NCBI GenBank assembly: GCA_032622095.1 | Contig: CP136069.1 | Coordinates: 170,430,394 to 170,494,393 of the forward strand | DNA length: 64,000 nucleotides | Origin: Siphonodentalium dalli | Lineage: Eukaryota; Mollusca; Scaphopoda; Gadilida; Siphonodentaliidae | Reading direction: 5' to 3' | Shown here: one piece after another, positions 23,040 through 33,149 of the stretch | Layout of the letters: every line of letters starts with the position of its first letter | Position numbering within the stretch: the stretch's first letter is position 1 | Notes under the pieces: generated by a model | The model's database searches: none | What the model was told of the DNA's origin: nothing | What the model saw: only the letters and a program-made list of their open reading frames with translations | Position numbers and translations under genes: made by a program

Positions 23040-24110
23040 TTGAATGCGTAAATAAAGTTCAATCTGATGCTCCACTAGAGTTAATAACTATTGCTCAAAC
23101 ACCAGTATTGGTTACTCCTCACAAGACATTACATAATAGCAGAGCTGTGTTGTGGTACCCGCGATAGTGCTGATTCTTCGCAATATGAAATATTGGCGGA
23201 GTTGGCATCACAGGGAATTACATAAGTCCGTCGATTTACAAAATCTGTTCAAAAAACCCTATGGTTTTGGAATAGGAATTCCTCTGAACAGTTATCTGCT
23301 GACATTCAATCGGTGCGAACATCCACATACATTGAAGGTTGGGTACATGAAGGTAGATATAAAAAGTAGCTATGTTCCAAATCCATTACGGTGTTTTAAA
23401 TGCCAGGGCCATGGCCATGGACACTGTAAAAGTAAAGAAACCATTTGTGCACGCTGTTCTGTTTCTGGTCATGATCATAAGGATTGTATCACTCCTAAAA
23501 TAATTCGAACTGCCAGGGTTCACATGCTGCAATGGATCGTTCATGTCCCATATGAATTCAAGATACAAATATGTAAGGCTGAGAAACATTTATCGTACAT
23601 GGATGCTAAGAAATTAGTTGGTGCCAGGCCATCAATTTCTCAAGTCAGATACTCAGCTGCCGTTTCTAAGAAAAAAGTATGTTGATGCCCGCACTCAGAC
23701 AAAGAGTCAAACAAAACTCGGCAATATATCGATAGCAACACAAGTGCAATGGAATGATATTACTCCTGTTCCTGAACCTGTCTCACAGGCAATTGATACA
23801 GCTACTACAGTTTTTACGTTCGCTCCGAAACCAACTAAGGAAATTTATCCCATTGTTCCAAAATAGAAAACCCCAAAATCTGTCAAAAGCTTCGACTCTC
23901 AGAAAAACAGGTTGATCTTGAAGTTTGGCACGTTGTTCAACCATATTCAGTCAACTTTAAGTGACTCCAAACAATTCATGTTGGGGCAGGTTGGCCGTGT
24001 TGCGACACGTCACCTGCAGAGCCTGTCACATGAACGTCAACTTGACGAATTAATTAGGCTCACACCAGATTCATCAGATATTATAAAATTCTTATGAGTC
24101 AAAAGTCGAC
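23040..24110 (+). pseudogene. LINE ORF1 relic with CCHC zinc knuckles
   Basis: Frames at 23152-23685, 23618-23866 and 23912-24097 make up the C-terminal half of a Gag-like LINE ORF1 protein. NPLRCFKCQGHGHGHC is a zinc knuckle shortened by two residues. CARCSVSGHDHKDC is a perfect C-x2-C-x4-H-x4-C knuckle. The segment KAEKHLSYMDAKKLVG, typical of what follows, ends in a basic SAAVSKKK stretch. The final frame ends RLTPDSSDIIKFL and a stop at 24095-24097. Frameshifts separate the parts. In a living copy the protein would bind the element's RNA. Confidence 0.75.
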
Positions 24111-24482
24111 TTTGACGACTACTTCACATATTTCATTGTGGACCAGCCTTATTAATTGAAAATGATTTATGTTCGTTGCTTACATTTTCATGCAGGTTTT
24201 ATATCTTGGCTCTTCCCAAAGCAGCATTGCTGTTCCTTTTTTGTTATTCTGTTTTGTATGTGTTTGCACAACGGTCAGTTTCTTAATGGTTCTAACTCCA
24301 TTCGAGCACTCCCGCTCTGATTTGGGTGTTTTTATTTATAAATATTTTGTTACGTTTTAGTCGAATTCACTGTCATTTATAATCACAGTTGCTTCACTCG
24401 ATTTTGATAATCTGTTTCTTCTCGTCGTGATATGGCTTTATTGCTAAAACGACCTTAAACCACAATCAATCAATCAGTCAAT
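24111..24482 (+). mobile_element. LINE/SINE-type 3' tail with (ATCA)n end
   Basis: After the ORF1 stop the sequence runs through about 370 bp of non-coding DNA to GCTTTATTGCTAAAACGACC, TTAAACCACA and a short AATCAATCAATCAGTCAATC repeat. Short simple repeats at the 3' end are usual for LINEs and for the SINEs that use them. No endonuclease or reverse transcriptase lies between ORF1 and this tail. Confidence 0.55.
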
Positions 24483-24499
24483 CGTCCTCCTAAGATTGG

Positions 24500-25110
24500 A
24501 AAATTGGCAACTGAAATTTTGACCGATAAAACAACAAATTCCCCACTAAGTACGGGTTGGAAAATCAAACAACGAGAGCAATATCAACCTATATGTGGTG
24601 TAATATTTCCAAGTGTTGAAATTTGTTTACCCTGTCGTCGCGTCCCTATGTCAAAGGCATCGTTAGGTTACGTTGGTATTCAATATTGGCATAGCTATTA
24701 ACAATATTAATAAATGTTAATGAATATTGACTTATACATGACAGATTGGCCGAAATCACCTTCGCAAACACAGTAAATCGTTTTCTCTCCTTTGCACACC
24801 AAAATACCTGTCTTACCCACCTGTATGCTCTCTTCTGCAGTTTCACATGTCTCGTCCAAACATTAACCCGCTTCTTCCCTTTGCTTTCAACATCTGTATT
24901 ATCCACCTATTGAGTCTCTACTTTACAACACTTCCCGTCCACGTTATCAACCAGCTTCTCCTCTGCACTTTTTGTATAAGATGTGCGTGCAGTTATGTCA
25001 GAGGGCAGCGGTGTGCACTATATATAGTATCTACAAACTTTATGCTATATGTTGAATACTTCTTTTCAGCCATATAGTTTCCTTCTGTTTTCTTGGAATA
25101 ATACATACTA
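24500..25110. other. No recognised gene
   Basis: The section is pyrimidine-rich after 24780 (CTCTCCTTTGCACACC, CTTCTCCTCTGCAC), with loosely repeated TGCAC and CACCTRTY words. Open frames of 65-86 codons show no known motif. Confidence 0.35.
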
Positions 25111-25117
25111 AATATCC

Positions 25118-25345
25118 CATACATGCTAACTCTCTATTGCAGTCTCAGGACATGTCTATTGCTCTCCACGCTCTCGACTTACACACGATGCATACCGCTA
25201 TCCTCGACAACTGTCCCACTCACATATTCACTCTCTACTGCACCAGTCGCAGGACATGACTCGTCGATACTATCCATCTCCATCTGCATACCACTTTCCT
25301 TGACAACTGTCTCATTCACCTGCTCAATCTTCAGTAACAACTAAT
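25118..25345 (+). repeat. Tandem duplication, ~110-bp unit
   Basis: ACTCTCTATTGCAGTCTCAG, then CATACCGCTATCCTCGACAA and CTGTCCCACTCAC, is followed by a diverged second copy with ACTCTCTACTGCACCAGTCG, CATACCACTTTCCTTGACAA and CTGTCTCATTCAC. The frame spanning both gives STALVTYSL-like repeats and is probably not a gene. Confidence 0.6.
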
Positions 25346-25584
25346 CATAGTATTTTGTATAACGTTTATTTGTGCATGGAGATGTATCATTATCATGTGC
25401 CAATCTAAATATGAAATATCTGGACACAATACACAAATACTCAACGAACGATTTCTAGCTATTATACAAAGTATAATCCATGTAAAACATTGCCGTATAT
25501 CGTAGTACTCACAGTGTATTTCGTGTAACGAAAGCCCATTTGATGCTTCTCATATATATATAGAAGATGTATGGTATATTATCA

Positions 25585-25885
25585 TTTATTCCACACCCAT
25601 TGACGTGAGTCACATGTATTCAACGGAGTCCCAGCCATTGAATACATATTAGTGTATACCTCTAGTGGAATACAAGCCGGAACTATTCTTGTTGACGTTG
25701 TCGCCAAGAAAGATGAGTACATTACGTCGATCATTCGCTTCCGGTGATCCCCCATAATTACTGGTTATTTGTCAGACTTAAATCACAATAAAGGTAGATA
25801 TAGTAACAAAGCAGGTGACATTCATGGATTGAACTTATCTGACTGAACGGTGTAGAATAAATACAGAACACAACTTGCATCATAA
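25585..25885 (-). repeat. Dispersed repeat, copy B (inverted relative to 720-1018)
   Basis: Reverse-orientation copy of 720-1018: GTGGAATACAAGCCGGAACT, CAGACTTAAATCACAATAAA and AATACAGAACACAACTTG. It abuts the long palindrome at 25865-26025, which repeats its end in inverted order. Confidence 0.6.
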
Positions 25886-26025
25886 TCTCGATTTTTTTAT
25901 CGAACTCGTTGCGGGCGGCGCAAAGTTATATTTCGCTCGAGCTACGCTCTCGCGAAATATATCCTTGCGCCATCCGCAACTCATTCGATAAAAAGAGTCT
26001 CGATTAAGATGCACGTTGTGTTCTG
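25865..26025. repeat. ~160-bp palindrome
   Basis: Arms pair from AGAACACAACTTGCATC and GTTGCGGGCGGCGCAA on the left to TTGCGCCATCCGCAACTC and GATGCACGTTGTGTTCTG on the right. The centre is near 25942 (TATTTCGCTCGAGCTACGCT). Internal GC is higher than in the flanks. It would form one long hairpin. Probably a fold-back element; no gene. Confidence 0.75.
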
Positions 26026-26039
26026 TCTATATAGGAGCA

Positions 26040-27320
26040 CGAAGTCGACAAAGGAACTTAAATCGATTTTATTTAAAACTCCGTTTAAGTAAACTGCTAT
26101 ATCCTGTAGCAATAGAAGTATTGCCCGTAACAAGATTTCAAATGATATAAGATCCCAGCAAATGGTGCCTCGTGTAAATATAACTTCTTCACTAAAATTT
26201 AAATTGATGAAACCCCCAACAGTTTACATATAATTCCACTTAAAATTTAGCCGCCTATTTTCAAATAGTCTAATGTCAATGTACTGTTTATATTTCCAGT
26301 AACAAAACTGGTCATTCCCGAAGAGACCGTTACAGGAGATATGTACTGGCTATCAAAAACTAAACATTTCACTGATGAATTAGATATACTGAGGTCCCTG
26401 ATTATATCAATTAAATTAACTTTTTTGAAATATACGGTTACGGGTGCACCTACCTGATACGTATTTTTTCGCGACTGTTTCTTAAGATACAAATCTGCGC
26501 GCACTTTTGAACATGTCATGTGTTCTCACTTTTATAAGGCAAGCGATGTAATTTACTGTTGACAGGGTGGGCCTATTATATTGCCCGTATGTCACTTACA
26601 GCTACATGAGAGACATTGAGTTGAGGGACAAGATGTAACGAACAACAATATGTGGAAATCCCGGATATTGGTGGCCTACGGTTCATTATGATTTAGAGTA
26701 ATGACCATTTTCAATTATGCATGACATTTTTCATAATTATTGTGAACAATGTCTATAGACGGATGAGCAAACTCAAATTTTGAAATCGGGACATGAGTTT
26801 TAGTGGAAATTCAGCTATAAAGGTGGCGGGTATGGAGTGAATATCCCGCTATGTGACAGATATACGGTGAGTTTATAAAACTCATTGCGGGCCATATATA
26901 AAGTCATAATTTGTCAGCATATATCTTGTCTGGAAGACGCTAGTGTCAAGGGACAATAATATGGGCCAAAATTGATGACTCAAATAGGACATTCAAATAA
27001 CAACGATTAACTAATTGTGTATTGTTGGTCAAAAGCTGAAAATAGGCTAATTTTTCGGTAGGGTACCTTTACAAATAGTTTTACCGTACACAGCTGTCAC
27101 TAATTCCGGCAACGCCAATAATCATTTATTTACCTTCCAGAAAACGTTGGCGGCTACAACCCGTTCTAACGATGGGTAGGGTATTCGACCACTTGTGGCA
27201 ATTTTGGCCGCCCCACTATAAGAGATACAGATATGTTATATGTTGCCAGTGCAACAGCCGAGCATTGTCATAACGTTTAGTGTTAATGTCCACTCTTTGG
27301 TAGATTGATCATGATCACCC
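26040..27320. other. No recognised gene
   Basis: A 90-codon minus-strand frame at 26247-26519 (VTVYFKKVNLIDIIRDLSIS, SGMTSFVTGNINSTLTL) has a plausible composition but no start context, partner exon or known motif. I leave it unassigned. The rest is AT-rich with no repeats I can match. Confidence 0.3.
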
Positions 27321-27325
27321 AACAT

Positions 27326-27475
27326 CTTCGGTCCCATGTACCAAACAACAATTGAGATGTCTACCTGTCGTTAACCGAGTATTCTGACATTTTAACTTGA
27401 CAAAATGACCAGATTACATGGACATGTTACCTCTTAACGAGCCCAGTGATTTTGTGATGTTTTGAAAGTCGACTC
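27326..27475 (-). repeat. Inverted partner of 19988-20135
   Basis: CTTCGGTCCCATGTACCAAA through GATGTTTTGAAAGTCGACT is the reverse complement of the sequence at 19988-20135 with a few substitutions. Non-coding. Confidence 0.8.
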
Positions 27476-27531
27476 GTCCAATTCAATTGATTTTCATTAG
27501 AGCGTGCAGTCAATGAGCATATCATTAGTCA

Positions 27532-27793
27532 TAATTAATAAATTAGACGAGACTTCACCCGTGAAGGTGAAGTTTGATTGTGATTATATGAGGCATACAA
27601 TCACGGTGGGATCAATTGACATAGTGTTGCGCAGTGGTCTCATTGATCATTCTTCAAAGTATGTGTCCTTATAGTTGCTTAGAAGGTGTGGTTTTGGGGT
27701 GGGTGGCAATTGATCCATCCGTTATTCTATGCCTCATAGAATCACAATCAAACTTCACCTTCACAGGTGAAGCCTCGTGTAATTTATTAATTA
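27532..27793. mobile_element. MITE, 262 bp with ~60-bp terminal inverted repeats
   Basis: TAATAAATTAGACGAGACTT, CACCTTCACGGGTGAAGT-type sequence and ATGAGGCAT on the left are mirrored on the right by ATGCCTCATAGAATCACAAT and AGCCTCGTGTAATTTATTA. A shorter GTGAAGGTGAAG hairpin lies within each arm. There is no transposase. The 64-codon frame inside it is incidental. Confidence 0.8.
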
Positions 27794-27844
27794 TATTTCG
27801 TCATAGAATCACTTCCGGGAACAATTGAGACTTCGAAGCAAGCA

Positions 27845-28275
27845 ACTATACAGACACAAACTATTGAGTTGCTCGTCACCAGTTGCCACTGTAACCACAT
27901 TTCATGACTACAAAGAATTTTTTTGAAACATTATTTTTGATCGATAATTTAGCGCTTTCGGTAAATTAATGTCCCCAAAATATTGAGTTGCGTGTTTGTT
28001 GCCACTGTAACAGAGTTTCGCGGATACACATTATTTTTAAAACATATTTTCTGAAAGATAATATGTTGCCTGTTTCGGCGATTTAATTTCCCGAAAAAAT
28101 AAAAAATGAGTGTTCGTTTTTTGCCACTTTAATAACGTTTCAAGGCTACGCCTCATTCTTGAAATATGTTTTCTCAAAGATAATATGTTGCCTGTTGAGG
28201 TAAATTAATCTCCCGATAAAATAAAGTATCTTGATAAACATAGTCTGCCAGTTATGGTAAATTAATGTCCCGAAA
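27845..28275 (+). repeat. Tandem array, ~110-115-bp unit, three to four copies
   Basis: Repeated blocks are TTGCCACTGTAAC, a GAAACATNTTTTCT-like string, GATAATATGTTGCCTGTT and GTAAATTAATSTCCCGA. Each copy differs by substitutions and small indels. Non-coding. Confidence 0.65.
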
Positions 28276-28279
28276 AATC

Positions 28280-29090
28280 GAAAACATTACGACACTTATC
28301 TTGTTTTCTTTCCAAGTGTTGTTGTAACATCATAAGTATGCTTGTATCATTTTGGAGGCAAAAACAAATTAATGTGTCTCACCGCATGAAACAGCCACGT
28401 GGCAAAACGTGTTACCTTGAATACATGTTGGATCCAGCAGGAGTTCTGTTTAAAGTTCGAGTTAGATCTCGCTGGTCAACTTGAATCTAGGAAGACTGGT
28501 GGTTAAACTTAACTTCAGACAATCGTGATTATAAAATACTTCCTACACAAGTGATGGTTAAACATGGCTTTAGAGAAAGCGAAACTTGAAATTTGGCTTG
28601 GTGAGTCGCTGGTTAAATTTGACTATTGGCAGACCTATAGTTGAACTTGGATTTAGACAGAGTTCCGGTCAAATTGGGGTTTAAACATAGGTGTGGATAA
28701 GCAGGCATCGGACAAATTGATGATTAATCTTGAAGTTACACAAAGGGATAGCTCAGCTTTAGGATAAGCGTTATGGTAGTTCAATGTAGCTTCACACGTG
28801 ACGCTTTATTTGCATACAGTTAAGAGATTTTCTGGTAGTGTTGTCGCGAAATGTACTGCACCCTATACACACTCCCTGTGCGCTCTGACGCCTTCGGACT
28901 CTACAAGAAACCACTGTTATATATATGCGCGCTCTAATTATCCGTCATTCCAAAGCCTGATATAGTGATACATTGTTATAGTTTTGTATTTATACATCTC
29001 ATGTGGAGTGGATGCACGTGTAAGTTTTAGACTTGTCATCCAATCCCTTGTATTGAATGTGTGCACTGTACATTCTTTCAATTAAAATAT
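28280..29090. other. No recognised gene; loose GGTYAAAYTTG-type repeats
   Basis: Between 28430 and 28760 the words GGTTAAACTTAAC, GGTTAAATTTGAC, TTGAACTTGGATTTAGAC and GGTTTAAAC recur irregularly, suggesting a decayed short tandem repeat. No frame is coding-like. Confidence 0.4.
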
Positions 29091-29091
29091 G

Positions 29092-29466
29092 TTTAAGGAG
29101 ACTCGATCAGTGCCGCTTCAGTTATCATAATCATGTAACTGCCCAGCAATAATGCTAAACACAGTCAACTATAGTATAAAATTGCCTGAAACATGCTATT
29201 TATCAACATTTTGTTCATCGAAATTTTCCCTTTTTTTGTTAACACAAAAAAGCCACTTGATGTTATAATTATCCATCTACATCCGCAATTTGGTCCGAAC
29301 TTAAACTTATCGGTGATGAAAAATAATAGATTTCAAACATCGATATCATCTGATCACTCTGAGCTTTGATGGGTGGGTTCCTCAACTCGAATCAAATATG
29401 TTTTACTCCCGAAGCCAAGGAAATACTAATTTGCGATCATTAATTCGGATTATGCACCTTTAAGCT
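29092..29466 (+). repeat. TTAAAGGTACTCAATC fold-back family, degenerate copy
   Basis: The left part resembles 55640-55850 (GCTTCAGTTATCATAATC, ATAGTATAAAATTGCC, TTATCAACATTTTGTTC). The right end is GGGTGGGTTCCTCAACTCGA, CCGAAGCCAAGGAAATACTA and CGGATTATGCACCTTTAA. Non-coding. Confidence 0.65.
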
Positions 29467-29908
29467 AAATGTATTCGTCCCTTCTTCTCCCTCCAATCAG
29501 ACTTGAGCAAATCAAACGTGTCGCAATCTGGGTCTGGCTAACGCTGACGTAAATATTGAAATACTGGGATTCTGTCATTGTGTTCGAGACTATATACCGA
29601 AAGCGTGACTGTCTCATGTTGGGACATGTAAATAACCGCAGAATAAAACACGTCGTTGTGAATTACGAGCACGCTTTGCATATTGTGCAGATGCAGAAAC
29701 GTTTAACACAGATCTAGGGGAGGAATAACGTGATGGAGTGGGGATAAACATCATGTAATAACGTCGACATTCAAAGGGTTCTGTACATACTACTCTATGT
29801 ATTGACACATTCGAAGATGTAGCTGCATGCTCTATATTGGCATAAAACCACACAACGAACTCAAACTAATGTTGTTTTGAATTACGATCCAGCATTTGTT
29901 TTTTGCAG

Positions 29909-30144
29909 AAGTACTCAAATAAGTCAATTAAGATGGAACATGGCGGTCAAACCTCCTCATGGCATAACTCCAGCAAAGGGTGCCGTTCACATCGTCGCCA
30001 ACCGAGGATATGTCAATTACCTATTACACAACACAACGGCGCTTGATCTCCTAGAATGGGTGAAAAATACAAAAGTTCCTGATGAAACCTATTTCTCTAC
30101 GCTGAACCACAACCCACATCTCGAAGTTCCCGGATCTTACAACG
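29909..30144 (+). CDS. GCNT: GCNT-family beta-1,6-GlcNAc-transferase, exon 2
   Basis: This exon supplies the acceptor/catalytic part of the enzyme. It reads KPPHGITPAKGAVHIVANRG, YVNYLLHNTTALDLLEWVKN and PDETYFSTLNHNP, ending near VPGSYNG. The PDE Glu matches the catalytic base known from mouse core-2 GlcNAc-transferase. The exon starts after TTTTTTGCAG at 29908, completing an Arg codon begun in exon 1, and ends with G|GTGGGT at 30144/30145. At 236 nt it keeps the frame with both neighbours. No lesion is seen. Confidence 0.9.
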
Positions 30145-32837
30145 GTGGGTATGAGGTAGTGAAGGCATATTCGATATATAGTGAAGACTAATAACAGCAC
30201 TATGTAGGTTAAGTTGTTAACGCTACAAGGCGGTTTGCACTCCAAAATACGCTCATTCCTATTCGCTTTTGAATTTTCTACGAACCTTTCTACGAGAATT
30301 ATATGTCACAGCAAGACGCGCTGCAATCATAACAAAATACATCTTTGAACTTCCAGAGCCGTTACGTCTAAAATAGCATTCATTGTATACAGCTATTTGT
30401 TCAGGACAGCATTGACTAAATGGGTGTGGCTATCGTGAGCCGAAGTTTAAAGACAAAGATGTATCCAGTTAATGGAATCATGCCTCATTTTACAAACCCA
30501 CCAACCGGAAATAACTCATTTGAACTTCCCACTTTTGTTACGTAATTTGAAAAGAGGTATAAATAGGTTTACACATTCACGAACTATTGATATACCGGCT
30601 GCATATGCTCTGAAAAATTAGCTGCCATGGTGACCAGTGGTGACTGCTATTTTCCAGCTGTTTTCAAACTCGCACATAAATCAATCAAACGCTCTTTATA
30701 TCTACCATATCAAAAATGAACGCTCTTTCCTGTGCCCTGCCGTGCAAATGGCTGTTTTGTTCTTTTATTTTTGGAACCCAAACACCGTGTTCAAAGCACA
30801 GGCCCCTGTATTTAAAAGCGAAGTCATGACCTACAAATGCTCACATATATTCTACAAGTCATTCCAAAGCATCAATACCTCTTTTATTTCACCCGGTGTG
30901 TTTGTGTTCGATATTTTCAACTTTATTCATCAAACGAAATCCAGAAACTAGACACGTCTGAAACCGAAAGTAAAACAAGATGTACGGGTCAAGGTCACGT
31001 GGAATTCCCAGAATTTTAATATTGTATCAAAGTAGCATCAGCTACTGGGACTGATTCCGTGGTCCGAATAGAGGCCTTGGCTTCCCGAAGCTCCTGGAGG
31101 ATTTCTCCTGTTTTGCCGACGAGCTGCGGCGCTCGCCCCGCCACGACCTTTTGGAATCCTTTGGGTGCCTTGGTTTTGTCGCGCTCGCCGCTGACACAGG
31201 CGTGTCGCGCATTTGCGCGCACCCTCCGTTGTGGGTATCCTCATCCTGTGTAGTGGTGACCATATTTATTGTCTGCTCCATCAGTGTCGAAACTGTTGTC
31301 TTCGTCTATATTTCTATCGTCTAAATTTCTTCGGTGGCAGACATGTCCAAATTGACAATGCTTCAAAGTGGTCAACGCAGCAGTCAAGGGCGCTAAATAC
31401 ATTCCATATCGCACATCTAGTAATGCTTGCCGCGTTCCCGACAAAGGGGTCGGCCTCGAGATTAGCGACCAGTTTCGGTTGGTTCTCGAGGGGACTCGGG
31501 AGGAGGTGGCAGGCGAACTGCGCATACAACTGGAGCGCTGTCTGGCACAGCCGGGCCGCATAATGGGCATATAGCTTCTCCACCTCCTCCTCGTCCATTA
31601 CGTCGACTTGGTCTGCCGTGCCTGCTTTCCCTATATATTGCCTGGCCTGAACCCCTGTAGCCAGTGCGGTCAGCCTTTCCTGGTGCCGATGCACAGCATG
31701 ATGCAAAGCGTCAACATTTTCCAATGCAGCGTCATCCCCGGTTGAGCTAGTGGCTCTCCGTTCCGCAGTAGGTTCTACCGTCGCCCCGACAGCAGCAGCT
31801 GCATCCTCCGTCTGCATATGAAAGGCAACATGCCTATAACATTCATCACGACATGCGAATTTTAAAAAGATGTACATGTATCGGTGCTACTGACATATGC
31901 TTTCAAAAGTCCTGTTCTTGTGAGATAATGAAGGAACTGCAGTTATTATTTCGCATTTATGAGCATGTTTGCGTTTTCTGGCACAGTATAGCTATATATA
32001 TTTATGTATCGAACTCTATGCAAAACAAGCAAGACATATTTACCAGTCTGCGCAGGGGGGGGGGGGTGAAAAACAAAATTCCGGCACGTATGCCGGGGTG
32101 GGTGGGTGGTCAAAGCCACCAACAAGCAAACAAACTAAAACAAAAAATCCTGCTTGTTTGTTTAGTGTTTTGGCAATGAGTTGGGCTTCAAAACCACTTT
32201 GAATGAGAGAAATAATGTAATTCTAACTGATAAACTGACTGCAGGCAGTTATCGTGTTGTATTTAGTTGCCAATTTTGAAATCCAAGATGGCCGCTGGCA
32301 GCCATGTTTTTTTGGCCGAATGACCTCAACATGACTCATTCCTATTTACATGTCCATGTTAACATCCATGATAAATAGTATGCACATAAATTCATATACA
32401 GTGAATTTCCCCCCCGCAAATCTCTGTTTTAGTGTTAAAAGGGGGTGGGGGATGGGTGTAAAAAAATGGTTGGAAAAAACTGCCGAAAACGGAAAAAAAA
32501 TTGGCGGTGGGTACAAAAAATGATCGAAAGGAAAAAAATGCCATACGTGCCTGAAATTTTTTCAGACCCCACCCCCTGGTCTGCGACATATTTCCGAAAT
32601 ATCCAAATATATGTCATGAATCAATCTTGCAACATCCCATGCATGTGTTGTAATTCCATAGATCTGATAATGGGTGACAATATATATGTTGTAATGTATC
32701 TTACAAAAACTGTGTAACAGATAGCCATATATATGTGGATAATTGCATGACATAGGTGTAGACCCCCTCCACAAACGGAGACCCTCTAGCCACTTCACTC
32801 GGTGATGGATTAATATGAACTTTCCTTCTCATTTCAG
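30145..32837 (+). other. GCNT intron 2 (2.7 kb)
   Basis: Bounded by donor GTGGGT (30145) and acceptor TTCTCATTTCAG (ending 32837). The split codon is G|GT (Gly). It contains the GC-rich antisense frame at 31022-31877, a G12 run at 32055-32066, and a CCAAGATGGCCGC motif near 32283 shared with 14425. Confidence 0.85.
31022..31877 (-). pseudogene. GC-rich antisense reading frame, unknown, probably mobile-element-derived
   Basis: A 187-codon minus-strand frame (31877-31314, likely start Met at 31817) is far richer in G+C than its surroundings. It begins with an Ala/Thr/Glu-rich section, then VDALHHAVHRHQERLTALAT, an acidic DVMDEEEVEKLYAHYAARLC and a hydrophobic section ending FEALSIWTCLPPKKFRR and a stop. 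After a likely frameshift near 31300-31315, another frame continues with a Ser/Arg/Lys-rich basic tail (KPRHPKDSKRSWRGERRSSS) to 31042. An acidic/helical body plus a basic tail recalls retroelement capsid or Gag-like proteins, but I recognise no specific family. It lies inside GCNT intron 2 on the opposite strand. Confidence 0.4.
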
Positions 32838-33142
32838 GTTCTTCGGATACAACAGAAGACGATTATTCTCTGAAGCCTTTTGTCGCTAGATATAAACTAT
32901 GGGGGCCCGGTTGTGGGGGGAAATATGTTCACAGTGTATGTATCAACGGCATCACCGATTTGCCCAAACTATATGCGTCGAAAAAGCTGTTTGTGAATAA
33001 ACTCTATTACGACTTCCAGCACTATTCATACGATTGTCTGGAAGAATGGAATTTCAATCGGAGTAGAGATTATTATAGTGGGACTTTGTTCTTCAATGAT
33101 TCTTACTACAGAAACTTGGACTTCGTAAAAAATAAATTTTAG
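32838..33142 (+). CDS. GCNT: GCNT-family beta-1,6-GlcNAc-transferase, exon 3 and stop
   Basis: This is the C-terminal exon. It reads KPFVARYKLWGPGCGGKYVH, SVCINGITDLPKLYASKKLF, VNKLYYDF and YDCLEEWNFNRSRDYY, ending at TAG 33140-33142. The three cysteines (GPGC, SVC, YDC) match the last three disulfide cysteines of the family. The exon completes the Gly codon begun in exon 2. The three exons total 1366 nt; removing the surplus C in exon 1 gives 454 residues, close to the usual ~430. No clear polyadenylation signal was identified downstream. Confidence 0.9.
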
Positions 33143-33149
33143 CTTAAAA

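Larger units (their letters stand above)
14211..29908 (+). other. GCNT intron 1 (15.7 kb)
   Basis: The intron is inferred from donor GTATGC at 14211 and acceptor TTTGTTTTTTGCAG ending at 29908. The exons join within one Arg codon (AG|A), and the protein alignment runs on without a gap. It contains tandem repeats, a nested MITE, a LINE ORF1 relic and several fold-back elements listed separately. No other conserved gene was seen in it. Confidence 0.8.

Noticed and set aside
26247-26519. 90-codon minus-strand frame with reasonable amino-acid composition
   Set aside because: No known motif, splice partner or similarity within the window; a chance frame cannot be excluded.
33130-33137. AATAAA polyadenylation signal at the end of GCNT exon 3
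   Set aside because: It lies inside the coding frame just before the stop codon and would truncate the message; probably coincidental.
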